Positions 24,087 to 32,597 of a stretch of DNA of 64,000 bases are shown here, in pieces. Position 1 is the stretch's first letter. The number at the start of each line of letters is the position of its first letter. The position numbers were made by a program, and so were the translations under genes. Source of the stretch: Anaerolineales bacterium (GTDB lineage: Bacteria > Chloroflexota > Anaerolineae > Anaerolineales > UBA11579); assembly GCA_020059485.1 (NCBI GenBank), contig JAGVCA010000048.1, forward strand, positions 1-64,000, read 5' to 3'. Under the pieces are notes generated by a model. The model was not told the DNA's origin, searched no databases, and saw only the letters and a program-made list of their open reading frames with translations.

Positions 24087-24961
24087 TGGTGATTGCAGTC
24101 GCGAGTGGAAAAGGCGGTACCGGAAAAACTACGATAGCCGTCAGTTTGGCGAAAACACTGGCCGGGCTTGGCGTTCGGTTGTCTTTTCTGGATTGTGATG
24201 TTGAAGCGCCAGACGCAGATATCTACTTGAAACCTTCACCAGAGCAAAGAAAATCAGTTGAGATCCTGATCCCGGAAGTGGATCCCTCGCGGTGCTCTGG
24301 TTGTGGCCGATGTGCTGAAGTGTGTCAGTACAATGCGATCGTGGTTTTTGGCAACCACCCGCTTGTCCTTCCCCAATTGTGTCATGGCTGTGGAAGCTGC
24401 AGCTTGACATGTCCCGAAAGGGCGATCTCAGAAATCCCACGGCCGATTGGTTTTTTAGAGCGCGGCACAACCTCGGATGGGATTGATTTTTCCCGCGGTG
24501 TGCTCTCGATCGGAGAACCCCTGGCGGTTCCAGTCATCTCACACTTGAAACAATGGCACGACCATGCCGAAGAGGAGGTTGTCATCATTGATGCCCCGCC
24601 GGGAACGTCCTGCCCGGTGGTTGAATCAGTGCGCGGGGCTGGTTTTGTCATCCTGGTGACGGAACCTACGCCGTTTGGATTGCACGATTTGAGGTTGACG
24701 GTAAGGTTAACCGAGGAACTCAAGATTCCAAGAGGTGTGATCATCAATCGGGATGGGATCGGGAACGACGAGGTTGACCGCTATTGCCTGGCGAACGACC
24801 TACCTATCTTGATGCGGATACCTTTTGAGAGGGAAATTGGGGCAGGGATCGCTCAGGGGAAGTCCTTGGTGGAGATCGATCCGTCGTATATAGATCGGTT
24901 TCTGGCATTGTATAATCGATTGGAAGTACTGGCAGCTTCGAACGGAAAGGTGGGCGGATGA
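24083..24961 (+). CDS. MinD/Mrp-like P-loop ATPase with inserted 2x[4Fe-4S] ferredoxin domain, copy 1
   Basis: 292 residues. Deviant Walker A GKGGTGKTT at about 9-17, then two inserted clusters (CSGCGRCAEVCQYNAI and CHGCGSCSLTCPERAI) around residues 70-115, and Walker B/switch VVIIDAPPGTSCPV. This architecture is shared with the two ATPases of the Desulfovibrio orange-protein complex and resembles NBP35/Mrp cluster carriers. It overlaps the upstream NifX-like gene and the downstream second ATPase by 4 bp each. Confidence 0.92.
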   Translation: MMVIAVASGKGGTGKTTIAVSLAKTLAGLGVRLSFLDCDVEAPDADIYLKPSPEQRKSVEILIPEVDPSRCSGCGRCAEVCQYNAIVVFGNHPLVLPQLCHGCGSCSLTCPERAISEIPRPIGFLERGTTSDGIDFSRGVLSIGEPLAVPVISHLKQWHDHAEEEVVIIDAPPGTSCPVVESVRGAGFVILVTEPTPFGLHDLRLTVRLTEELKIPRGVIINRDGIGNDEVDRYCLANDLPILMRIPFEREIGAGIAQGKSLVEIDPSYIDRFLALYNRLEVLAASNGKVGG

Positions 24962-25872
24962 GCCAACTGGTGATCCTGAGCGGCAAGGGAGGCACCGGCA
25001 AGACCAGCGTGGCGGCCTCATTTGCCCACCTGGCGGCATGCAGTGGTGATCCAATTCGTTCAGTATTAGTGGACGCTGATGTGGATGCCGCTAACCTGGA
25101 GCTCGTACTCGCTCCGGAGATCCTGGAGACTCATAAGTTTTACGGGGGTCAACTAGCCGTGATTGATCCGCAGGTATGTATGGGCTGCGGGACTTGCCAG
25201 CAGGTATGCCGATTTGACGCGGTGGATGAGATCGATGGAATTTATCAGATAGATCCAATCGCCTGTGAAGGCTGTGCGGCTTGCTTCTACCAATGCCCTG
25301 AAGAAGCCATTCGCCTGGAGTTGCAGCTGGCTGGGACATGGCAATACTCGCAGAGCCGATACGGGCCATTGTTCCATGCTGCACTGCGCCCAGCTCAGGA
25401 GAACTCGGGGAAACTGGTTGCTCTGGTGAAGGAGAGGGCGATCCAACTGGCCAATACCGAGCAATTCGAATTGATCCTGATAGATGGCCCGCCGGGGATT
25501 GGATGTCCGGTGATCTCGGCCGTATCCGGGGTGACGCTGGCGCTGATTGTCGTTGAGCCGACAGCCGCGGGCATTCATGACATGCATAGGATACTGGAGA
25601 CGACTCGCCATTTTGAGATACCTGCGATCGTGTGTGTCAACAAGGCCGATCTTAATCTGGACGGAACTGCCTTGATCCGGGAATATTGCCAGGAGAAGGG
25701 GATCGAGGTAATCGGAGAGATACCGTTTGACGAATCGGTAACTGAGGCAATGGTGTCCGGAGAACCGGTTACGGCGTATCGGCCGAATGCGCCTGCCAGC
25801 CTGGCTTTGATCGCTTTGTGGGCTCAGGTTGTAAGTGCCTTGAGGAGAACCATCAAGATCAATTGTGTCTAG
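24958..25872 (+). CDS. MinD/Mrp-like P-loop ATPase with inserted 2x[4Fe-4S] ferredoxin domain, copy 2
   Basis: 304 residues, paralogous to the preceding gene. GKGGTGKTS at about 8-16, clusters CMGCGTCQQVCRFDAV and CEGCAACFYQCPEEAI, switch LILIDGPPGIGCPV. The two copies probably form a heterodimer, as MinD-type ATPases dimerise over ATP. The 4-bp overlap with copy 1 keeps their synthesis balanced. Known members occur in anaerobes next to NifX-like proteins; the exact function is unknown. Confidence 0.92.
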   Translation: MSQLVILSGKGGTGKTSVAASFAHLAACSGDPIRSVLVDADVDAANLELVLAPEILETHKFYGGQLAVIDPQVCMGCGTCQQVCRFDAVDEIDGIYQIDPIACEGCAACFYQCPEEAIRLELQLAGTWQYSQSRYGPLFHAALRPAQENSGKLVALVKERAIQLANTEQFELILIDGPPGIGCPVISAVSGVTLALIVVEPTAAGIHDMHRILETTRHFEIPAIVCVNKADLNLDGTALIREYCQEKGIEVIGEIPFDESVTEAMVSGEPVTAYRPNAPASLALIALWAQVVSALRRTIKINCV

Positions 25873-25946
25873 ATAAACAGCAGAGGATTATTTGCCGACT
25901 TAAATTTTGGATGCATATTAACTCAACTAAAAAAAGGAAGACAAAA

Positions 25947-26330
25947 ATGCGTATAGCAATATCTGCAGAAACCAAAAATGGATTAGAAAGCCTTGTCGCC
26001 CAGCATTTCGGGCGCTGTCCTTATTTTGCGATCATCGATTTGACCGGAACTGAGATCCAGTCGGTTGATCTGGTTGAAAATCCATATTTCCACAGCCACC
26101 AGGTTGGTGAGGTGCCAGATTTCATCCACAAACAAAAAGCCGATGTGATGTTGAGCGGAGGGATGGGCGGCCGGGCTTTGCAATTTTTCAAACAATTTGG
26201 CATCGATGTCGCCACCGGAGCGGAAGGAACAGTCCGCGACACACTGGCGAATTTCATTTCCGGTAATTTAAGCGGTGCCGCTCCGTGTGCGGAGAGTGTC
26301 GAGCATGGGCATGGCACAGGCAAGGAATGA
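25947..26330 (+). CDS. NifX/NifB-C-like protein (orange-protein-like), copy 2
   Basis: 127 residues. MRIAISAETKNGLESLVAQHFGRCPYFAIIDL, then a central HSHQVGEVPDFIHKQKADVMLSGGMGGRALQFFKQFGIDVATGAEG, the canonical dinitrogenase iron-molybdenum cofactor family pattern. The His-containing loop (FHSHQVG) and the tail ESVEHGHGTGKE could bind metal. The start at 25947 is set by AAGGAAG 6 nt upstream; the longer frame overlaps the previous gene. It lies 74 bp after the second ATPase without a visible terminator. Confidence 0.9.
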   Translation: MRIAISAETKNGLESLVAQHFGRCPYFAIIDLTGTEIQSVDLVENPYFHSHQVGEVPDFIHKQKADVMLSGGMGGRALQFFKQFGIDVATGAEGTVRDTLANFISGNLSGAAPCAESVEHGHGTGKE

Positions 26331-27093
26331 TCGACCCAATTTGATCGACGGAATCCTGTCTGTCTTACCAGACGGGGAGTGTCTGCAGGTTTGCATCGGC
26401 ATGCATTGGACTGCGGTGGTGCTGGATGTGGCGGGCGAACGCCGCTGCGGGCTGGCATCATCACTGAACGGAAATCACGACCATGGCGAGCCAGATGTCC
26501 TCTGGGCCGGTTCACTGGAGACGATGAGCGGACTGGCGCTGGCTGGTTTGATCCGAGATGAGCGATTGGCAATGGCCAGTGTCGGCGCGGCGGCGATCAA
26601 TGCTTTGTTGCCCCGGAACCAGGATCAGTGGGAAACGATTAACGCAGAAGAAGTGATCGCCCGTCATGGAGAGGGGAAGACCGTGGTCCTCGTTGGGCAT
26701 TTTCCATTCATCTCACGCTTGCGGAGCCAGGTGGGAGAATTGATTGTGCTGGAACAACGTCCGCAACCGGGGGATGTCCATGCGAATTTGGCCGGAGAGG
26801 TGATCCCAAAAGCAGGCGTGGTTGCGATCACCGGCACGACATTGATCAATCATACCCTGACAGAATTGTTATCGCTCTGTTCACCGGAGGCGACCGTGAT
26901 CTTGCTTGGCCCGAGCGCGTTCCTTAGCCCGGTGATGTTTGAGTATGGGATCGATCTGTTGTGTGGTTCGGTCGTGACGGATATTGAGGCGGTGATCAAG
27001 ACGATTATGCAAGGCGGAAATTTCCGCCAGGTTCATCTTGCGGGTGTGAAGTTGGTGTCAATGTCCAGGCTGGAGTGGACCCCAAAAGGTTAG
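26305..27093 (+). CDS. DUF4213/DUF364 putative heavy-metal-chelation protein
   Basis: 262 residues. The N-terminal half matches DUF4213 (TAVVLDVAGERRCGLASSL, LAGLIRDERLAMASVGAAAINALL), the C-terminal half DUF364 (VVLVGHFPFISRLRSQVGELIVLEQRPQPGDVH, AITGTTLINHTLTELLSLC, VILLGPSAFLSP). These domains are annotated as putative metal chelation, with enolase-like and PLP-transferase-like folds; no reaction is established. The start is uncertain: ATG at 26305 or 26311, both overlapping the NifX-like gene end. Last gene of the operon, 95 bp before repeat copy B. Confidence 0.82.
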   Translation: MGMAQARNDRPNLIDGILSVLPDGECLQVCIGMHWTAVVLDVAGERRCGLASSLNGNHDHGEPDVLWAGSLETMSGLALAGLIRDERLAMASVGAAAINALLPRNQDQWETINAEEVIARHGEGKTVVLVGHFPFISRLRSQVGELIVLEQRPQPGDVHANLAGEVIPKAGVVAITGTTLINHTLTELLSLCSPEATVILLGPSAFLSPVMFEYGIDLLCGSVVTDIEAVIKTIMQGGNFRQVHLAGVKLVSMSRLEWTPKG

Positions 27094-27187
27094 ATTCAAT
27101 CCATATCAATCAAAGAGACGCATTGAGGATCAATTCTGTTGAGCTATCTATCCGGATGCGCGGGGTAATTTTTGTGCAGTGATAACT

Positions 27188-27285
27188 CCTCACCCAAAGG
27201 CCGTAGCCGCCCACTCCTCCATGTTTCATGGAAAGGGGCGCTCGCGCCGCGAGATGGATGGTTTTGAAGCGGGGTGATGGTTGTT
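27188..27285 (+). repeat. Direct repeat copy B flanking the ORP-like module
   Basis: Blocks 27188-27219 and 27269-27285 match copy A (21826-21895), with 1 and 2 mismatches respectively; the sequence between the blocks differs in length (49 vs 21 nt). No ORF or transposase lies in 27094-27314. Confidence 0.8.
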
Positions 27286-27314
27286 CGAGTGGAAGTCAGC
27301 CGCTCTGTGTACCC

Positions 27315-29723
27315 CTACTGCCCGTAGATCCCGACATAGATATCGTACAACTCGTAGATCGAGCGGATGTAGTTGCGCGTCTCGGTAAAGCGGATCACCT
27401 CAACAAACAGGTCCGGGTCGCCATTGGCCAGCGAGCGCCAGGAAGAGGCGTTGCCGGCTCCGCCGTTGTAGGCGGCCAGGGCCGCAAACAGGTCGCCGTC
27501 GAAGAAATCGCGCTGCCGGTCCAGGTATGAGACGCCGAAGGGCACGCTGACCACCGGCCGGTACAGGTCGTCGGCGGTGTAGCTCGGCGGCCAGTTCAGC
27601 GTCCGGGCGATTTCCTCGCCGGTCGATGGGATTACCTGCATCAGGCCGCGCGCCCCGGCGGTCGAGGTCACAAAGCCCTCGAACAGGCTCTCCTGCCGCA
27701 TCACACTGTAGATGAACAGCGGGTGGAAGCCGTATTCCTCGGCCTCGGGCAGAACGATCTCCCGGAAGTAGGTCCCAAAGCGCAGGTAGTTGAAATACAC
27801 CGGGGCGGTCAGGGTGCCGGCGTCATCCAGGCCGGCCAGGTCGAGCACCCGGCGGGCGGCGATCACCCCGGAGCGGTACATCCCGATCTCGATCAGGTAC
27901 TCGGCCAGGCGGAAGGTCTTGCCCGGGTCGTCCTGAACGGCCAGCCGGTAGGATTCAAACTCCCGCCGGGCAGCCTCGTACTGGCCCAGCCGCCACAGTT
28001 CGGCCCCGCGCACCATGCGCGGGTCTGAGAACAGGGTCGCAGGGTCGGTCAGGTCCTCATCGGCGGGTAGGCTGAAGGTCGTGCGGACCCACTCGACCGC
28101 CTGGCTGCGGGCGGCCGGCAGATCGACGTTCAGGCTGTAGGCGGCTGGGGGCGAAAAGGCCGGCAGTCCGGCCAGCAGGTCGGCGGCGCGCTCGCTGTAA
28201 TAGCCGGTCGGGTCGCTGGTGCTGGCCTGCAGCCAGGCATCCGAGGCTGCCTGGGTCTGACCCTTTTGCTGGTAGGCTTTGCCGATCCAGAAATAGGCGG
28301 CGGCGGTTTGGTCTGGGCTGGTGGTCACCCCCAGGGCGGACTGCCAGGTGCTGATGGCAATGTCGTACTCTCCCAGGCGGTAGCGGGCGATACCAGCCTG
28401 GAACAGGCCATCGAAGGCCCAGGTGGAGGTCGAGAACTGCGTGCCGATCCGCTCCCACAGGGTGGCGGCGGTGGCCAGGTCGAAGTCGCGCTCGGCGGCA
28501 CGGGCGGCGTAGAACAGGTATTCGGGCGATTTTTCATGCAGCGGCGAACGGTCAACGAATTCGAGGTAGGTCTCGATGGCGTTCTCGGGCCGATTCAGAA
28601 AGACGGACTGCGTATAGGCAATCTCATCAAAGGCTTCGACCCAGAAGCGTTCGTTGATATGCTCGTCGATCAGCGCTTGCCAGGCGTCGATGGCTTGCTG
28701 ATATTCGCCCAGATTGAGGTACGCCAGTCCGAGGTAGTAGTGGGCGGCGGATTCGTGCTGGTCGGGGTTGGCGTTCAGGTAGCGGACCAGGGCATCGACT
28801 GCCAGTCCGTACTGCTTAACGAAGTAGTTGATCAGGCCGCGGTCGAAGTCGCTGACGGTTTGGCCGGCATCCAGCAGCGAAACCAGTGCCAGGTAGGCAT
28901 CATACGAGACCGGGTAGGATGTCACGATCTCCTGATAGATCGGATAAGCCTCCTGGGAAGCGCCCTGGGTGATCAGGATCTCCGCCATCTGGCGGCGGGC
29001 TTCGGCCTTCTGGAAGTCGTTGGACGTGCGGTTGAAGACGTCCTCATAGGTCACATAGGCAGTTTGCAGGTCGCCCAACGCCAGGTAGGCGCTCCCGATC
29101 CGCAGATTGAGATACAGCGTGTCGCTGAGGGCGGGGGACTGGATCGCCAGCAGGTAGGCATCAATGGCCGGTTGGTAGTTCTGGGCGGCGGTCAGATTGT
29201 CGCCGATCCGCTCGTAAATGGCGGCATCGATCAGTCCGGGCCGCAGTTGCTGGTAACGCAGGAAGGCATCGGCGGCCTCCGCCGGGCGGTCGAGGATCTC
29301 GAAGATCTCACCCTGCACGAAATACAGGTCGGCCAGGCTGTTGGTGCCGGGGTAGGCGGCAATCGCGTTGTTGACAGTGTCCAGGGCGGCCTGGGTCTGC
29401 CCGGTGCGCAGGTAGGTGCGGCCAAGCCCGAGCATGGCGGCGGCCTTGACCTCGTTCTCGGCAGTCTGGTCCAACGCCTGGGCGTATTCGTTCAGGGCCA
29501 GGTCCCAGTCACCGATGAAGTAAGCCTGGTCGCCGCTGGTGATGCGGGCGCCGGGCTCGGGTGTGGTGATCGGAGGTGGCGTCGGGGTGATGGTTGGTGC
29601 CGCCGCGACCTCCGTTGTGGGGGTAAAGGTCGGCAGGGCGGGATTGAAGATCCGGTCAACGCGGCAGGCCAGGGAGGCTGCCAGCAATACAGCGAGCAGG
29701 AGGAGCAGGGTATATTTTTTCAT
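27315..29723 (-). CDS. TPR-rich soluble lytic transglycosylase (Slt70-like)
   Basis: About 802 residues. A lipoprotein signal peptide (LLLLAVLLAASLAC) is followed by a Pro/Thr linker, then roughly 500 residues of TPR-like helical repeats (ALDQTAENEVKAAAMLGLGRTYLRTGQTQAALD and others), then the SLT domain. Catalytic Glu is in SVMRQESLFEG, with the supporting motifs GARGLMQVIPST and AALAAYNGGAGN. It cleaves peptidoglycan to form 1,6-anhydromuropeptides. The start at 29723 fits a promoter whose -10 ends 8 nt upstream, so it is probably leaderless. Convergent with the DUF364 operon. Confidence 0.93.
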   Translation of the reverse strand: MKKYTLLLLLAVLLAASLACRVDRIFNPALPTFTPTTEVAAAPTITPTPPPITTPEPGARITSGDQAYFIGDWDLALNEYAQALDQTAENEVKAAAMLGLGRTYLRTGQTQAALDTVNNAIAAYPGTNSLADLYFVQGEIFEILDRPAEAADAFLRYQQLRPGLIDAAIYERIGDNLTAAQNYQPAIDAYLLAIQSPALSDTLYLNLRIGSAYLALGDLQTAYVTYEDVFNRTSNDFQKAEARRQMAEILITQGASQEAYPIYQEIVTSYPVSYDAYLALVSLLDAGQTVSDFDRGLINYFVKQYGLAVDALVRYLNANPDQHESAAHYYLGLAYLNLGEYQQAIDAWQALIDEHINERFWVEAFDEIAYTQSVFLNRPENAIETYLEFVDRSPLHEKSPEYLFYAARAAERDFDLATAATLWERIGTQFSTSTWAFDGLFQAGIARYRLGEYDIAISTWQSALGVTTSPDQTAAAYFWIGKAYQQKGQTQAASDAWLQASTSDPTGYYSERAADLLAGLPAFSPPAAYSLNVDLPAARSQAVEWVRTTFSLPADEDLTDPATLFSDPRMVRGAELWRLGQYEAARREFESYRLAVQDDPGKTFRLAEYLIEIGMYRSGVIAARRVLDLAGLDDAGTLTAPVYFNYLRFGTYFREIVLPEAEEYGFHPLFIYSVMRQESLFEGFVTSTAGARGLMQVIPSTGEEIARTLNWPPSYTADDLYRPVVSVPFGVSYLDRQRDFFDGDLFAALAAYNGGAGNASSWRSLANGDPDLFVEVIRFTETRNYIRSIYELYDIYVGIYGQ

Positions 29724-29730
29724 CATGGGC

Positions 29731-29759
29731 ACTATAACGGATGTGGATTGAGGCGTCAA
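29731..29759 (-). promoter_or_regulatory. Promoter of lytic transglycosylase gene (leaderless)
   Basis: Minus strand TTGACG (29759-29754), 17-nt spacer, TATAGT (29736-29731). The two candidate ATGs at 29726 and 29723 lie 5 and 8 nt after the -10. No Shine-Dalgarno is present. Confidence 0.7.
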
Positions 29760-29878
29760 GCAGGCCATTTGGGCCTGTTGGCGAATTGGCTTGCTCCTTG
29801 CACCGTTTCAGAGTATCCTAGAATCGCAGCCGGGAGGTTCTCCGGCAGCGTTCACAGGAGAGACTGCACAGGATCGTC

Positions 29879-30589
29879 ATGACGAGAAAGATGCGAGAAA
29901 CAGCCCAGATCACCTACCGGATCCACGACCTGGAGGAATCCGACTGTCCGCGCGAGCGGCTGGCGACCAAAGGCGCCGGGGCGCTCTCAACCGCTGAGTT
30001 GATCGCCATTCTGCAGCGGGTGGGGGTCGAAGGCGAGAATGCGGTTGAGGTCGGCCAACGGCTGCTGAACAAGTATGGCGGGCTGCACCGGGCGCCGTAT
30101 GACGAACTGGTGCTGGAATATGGCATCGGTTCGGCCAAAGCCTCTTCCCTCAAAGCCGCGTTGGAACTCGGTTACCGCTGGAGCCAGGAAGGCCCGGCAG
30201 AACCGGTCACGATCGGCCGGCCGGATGACGTCTATGACTATGTGCGCTATGAAATGAGCGGACTGGAGAAGGAACAGATGTGGGTGCTGCTGCTGAATAC
30301 CCGTAACCACGTCATTCATGTCGATAAACTGACCTCCGGCTCGGTGAATTCCTCAGTGGTGCGAGTGGCGGAGGTCTTCACCCAGGCGATCCGGCGCAAT
30401 GCCACCAGCATTATTCTGGTCCACAACCATCCCAGCGGCGACCCGACACCCAGCCCGGAAGATGTGGCCATCACCCGCAAGATCGTTGAAGCTGGCCAGG
30501 CGCTGGAGATCGAAGTTCAAGACCATGTGATCGTTGGACGGGCGGGGTTCCGCTCACTGCGAACGCTCGGTCTCGGGTTCAACGGATAA
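29879..30589 (+). CDS. radC: RadC/JAB-domain DNA-associated protein
   Basis: 236 residues, standard length. N-terminal helix-hairpin-helix region (LSTAELIAILQRVGVEGENAVEVGQRLLNKYGG, EYGIGSAKASSLKAALELG), then the JAB/MPN metalloprotease-like domain with HNHPSGDPTPSPEDVAIT and upstream ELTSGSVNSS-type block. The molecular role of RadC is unsettled despite the old DNA-repair label. ATG at 29879 or 29891 (MRETAQI, with GAGAAAG upstream). Seven bases separate it from the M23 peptidase gene. Confidence 0.95.
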   Translation: MTRKMRETAQITYRIHDLEESDCPRERLATKGAGALSTAELIAILQRVGVEGENAVEVGQRLLNKYGGLHRAPYDELVLEYGIGSAKASSLKAALELGYRWSQEGPAEPVTIGRPDDVYDYVRYEMSGLEKEQMWVLLLNTRNHVIHVDKLTSGSVNSSVVRVAEVFTQAIRRNATSIILVHNHPSGDPTPSPEDVAITRKIVEAGQALEIEVQDHVIVGRAGFRSLRTLGLGFNG

Positions 30590-30596
30590 GGCTGCC

Positions 30597-32324
30597 ATGG
30601 CGCGCGGGCATTTGATCTTACTCCCCAGAGCTGATTACTACAAATGGGTGCGGGCGGCGCAGCAGTACGCCCTGCATTTTGGGGTTGGGATCACGCCCGA
30701 CCCGGCCAAAGCGGCGGACCAGCAGGTGGTGACCGTGGTTGCACCGCCAGGTGGTTACCCAAACGAAGGTGATATCCACCAGTGGATCAAGAAACGCTAC
30801 CCGCAGCTGCTGGTGGACCTGGTGTATGTCGATACCCAGGAGAAGCTGCGACAGGTGCTGGAAGAGCGCATTCGTGCCGGGCGCGCTTACCAGGAGAGCC
30901 GAGAGGTCAAATCCGGCGAAGAGCAGGTGGCGCGTTTCCCGCAGGATCGGCTGTATCTGTTCTGGCCGACCGATTATGGCGAGGTCCTGCAGCCGTTTGG
31001 GGCCAACCCGGAACTGTACTCCCAATATGGACTGCCTGGTCATGAAGGCCTGGATATCCGCGCCCCGCACGGGGCGAATGTTTATGCCTGTGCGGAGGGC
31101 GAGGTCTATCTGGTGGAAGACGGCCGGCTGGGACATAACTACGGCTGCCAGGTGCGTATTCGGCATGCCGGCGGGTATAAAACCATTTACGCCCACCTGG
31201 AGCGGGCGTTGGTGCAGGTTGGTGAGCAGGTCAAAGCCCGGCAGTTGATCGGGCGGGCAGATTCCAGCGGGAACTCTAGCGGCAATCACCTGCACCTGAC
31301 GTTGAAGAAGACCGGCGTGACGGACGGCGGCGAGAGCGATTATCCGCTGGATATCATCGATCCGACCCCCTTCCTGGTGTACCCGCAAATGGAGGACGAG
31401 GTCATGGCCGTGATGGGGATCACCAGGCCTGAGCGGTCGGTCCGGTACCCCTGGACAAGAGACAATTTGGCCGGGATCAATCTCCGGGTGGGCGGCAGCA
31501 TGCAGGAAAGCGATTTCTCTACCCTGGAACGGGCGGGATTTGATGCCGTCAAGGTCTACGCGCACACTTCCGAGAGCGTCCTGCGCAGACTGCGGGCGAT
31601 CAATCCAGATATGTTCATTATGGCCCGCATGGCGCGCCAATTCGACGGGCAGGTACTCAGCGGTCGGGCATGGGCTCAGTTGATGATGCCAGATCTGTCA
31701 CGGCTGATCGATCAGGGTGTGCAATATTTCGAGCTGCACCAATCCCCAAACCTGCAGCAGAATGGCTGGCGGCTGGTGTGGGACTCGGGGGAAGGATTTG
31801 GCGAGTGGTGGCTGGCGGTGGTCGAGGATATCAAAGGCCGGTTCCCGCAGGCCAGAGTCGGTTTCCCGGGGGTTTCTCCCGGTGGTCAGATCCCTGGACA
31901 GCGGTTGGATGCCGAGGTTTTTCTGGAGGGGGCAGATCGGGCTATGGCGCAGGCAGACTGGCTCGGGGTGAACTGTTACTGGCACAGCGAAGGTGAGATG
32001 CATGCGATCGAAAAAGGCCGGTATTACGTTCGGACGCGGGAGCGTTATCCGGACAAACTGCTGTTCATCACTGAGTTTGGGAATACGAATCCGCTGACCA
32101 ACCCGGAAGTCAAGGGGCGCGAGTATCTCAAATATCTGGAAACGGTGCGGGAGACCCCCGGGGTCGGGGCCGCCTTTGCGATGGTGCTCTCAGCCGCGCG
32201 CGGGTATCAGGGGATGACCTGGCGGTCGGAGTCGGGAAAGATCAGTCCGATCGTGGATGTGTTTACGCGGAAAAATGTCCAGTCCCGGGGGAATCTAGAC
32301 CGTCCAGCGCACCTGGAAGTCTGA
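30597..32324 (+). CDS. M23 (LytM) metallopeptidase fused to a glycoside-hydrolase-like barrel
   Basis: 575 residues, no signal peptide seen. Residues about 125-245 form an M23 domain with all zinc and catalytic residues: H149...D153 (GHEGLDIRAP), H200 (YAHL) and H231/H233 (HLHL). Residues about 290-570 resemble a TIM-barrel hydrolase: GFDAVKVYAHTSESVLRRLRAINPDMFIMARM, VQYFELHQSPN, WLGVNCYWHS, FITEFGNTNP with a candidate catalytic Glu. The first 110 residues are unassigned. This could be a wall hydrolase with peptide and glycan activities, but absence of a signal is odd. Its 3' end overlaps the opposing acylphosphatase gene by 30 bp. Confidence 0.8.
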   Translation: MARGHLILLPRADYYKWVRAAQQYALHFGVGITPDPAKAADQQVVTVVAPPGGYPNEGDIHQWIKKRYPQLLVDLVYVDTQEKLRQVLEERIRAGRAYQESREVKSGEEQVARFPQDRLYLFWPTDYGEVLQPFGANPELYSQYGLPGHEGLDIRAPHGANVYACAEGEVYLVEDGRLGHNYGCQVRIRHAGGYKTIYAHLERALVQVGEQVKARQLIGRADSSGNSSGNHLHLTLKKTGVTDGGESDYPLDIIDPTPFLVYPQMEDEVMAVMGITRPERSVRYPWTRDNLAGINLRVGGSMQESDFSTLERAGFDAVKVYAHTSESVLRRLRAINPDMFIMARMARQFDGQVLSGRAWAQLMMPDLSRLIDQGVQYFELHQSPNLQQNGWRLVWDSGEGFGEWWLAVVEDIKGRFPQARVGFPGVSPGGQIPGQRLDAEVFLEGADRAMAQADWLGVNCYWHSEGEMHAIEKGRYYVRTRERYPDKLLFITEFGNTNPLTNPEVKGREYLKYLETVRETPGVGAAFAMVLSAARGYQGMTWRSESGKISPIVDVFTRKNVQSRGNLDRPAHLEV

Positions 32325-32597
32325 AAATTCGCCGGTGGCGGCGAGCCATTCGATTTGAAGATCATCAACATGTGAAGGGCCGGGGCCGGTGCGGAGGTCG
32401 CGCAGGAAAGCCTCCAACTGCGGGCGAGTGCCTTCGGCCACGGTCTCCACGGTACCCTGGATGCGATTGCGGACCCAGCCAGTCAGTCCATGCCGGGCTG
32501 CGGCGCTGGCGGTGAAAGCGCGGAATCCGACCCCCTGAACGCGTCCATGGACAGCGACATGGACTCTTTCTCTTTTTGATTCTGAGGTACTCATCAT
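32295..32597 (-). CDS. acyP: Acylphosphatase
   Basis: 100 residues. The active-site block VHGRVQGVGFRAFTASAAARHGLTGWVRN carries the phosphate-binding loop, catalytic Arg (GFR) and Asn of the family, followed by GTVETVAEG. It hydrolyses carboxyl-phosphate bonds in small acyl phosphates. The ATG overlaps the stop of the upstream peptidase gene by 4 bp, and the 3' end overlaps the convergent M23 gene. Confidence 0.95.
   Translation of the reverse strand: MMSTSESKRERVHVAVHGRVQGVGFRAFTASAAARHGLTGWVRNRIQGTVETVAEGTRPQLEAFLRDLRTGPGPSHVDDLQIEWLAATGEFSDFQVRWTV

Noticed and set aside
23727-26330. Nitrogenase cofactor assembly cluster
   Set aside because: NifX-like proteins alone do not indicate nitrogen fixation; no nifHDK, nifE/N or true NifB domain fusion is in the window.
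21826-27219. Possible CRISPR array from the repeated 32-mer
   Set aside because: Only two copies 5.3 kb apart, no spacers and no cas genes; treated as flanking direct repeats instead.
27237-27253. GC-rich mini-hairpins near repeat copy B as a terminator
   Set aside because: Short overlapping stems (GGCGC/GCGCC, CTCG/CGAG) without a T run; not convincing.
28266-29882. 538-codon open frame on plus strand opposite the lytic transglycosylase
   Set aside because: Low-complexity Gly/Val/Gln-rich translation typical of an antisense shadow; the opposing gene has clear SLT and TPR motifs.
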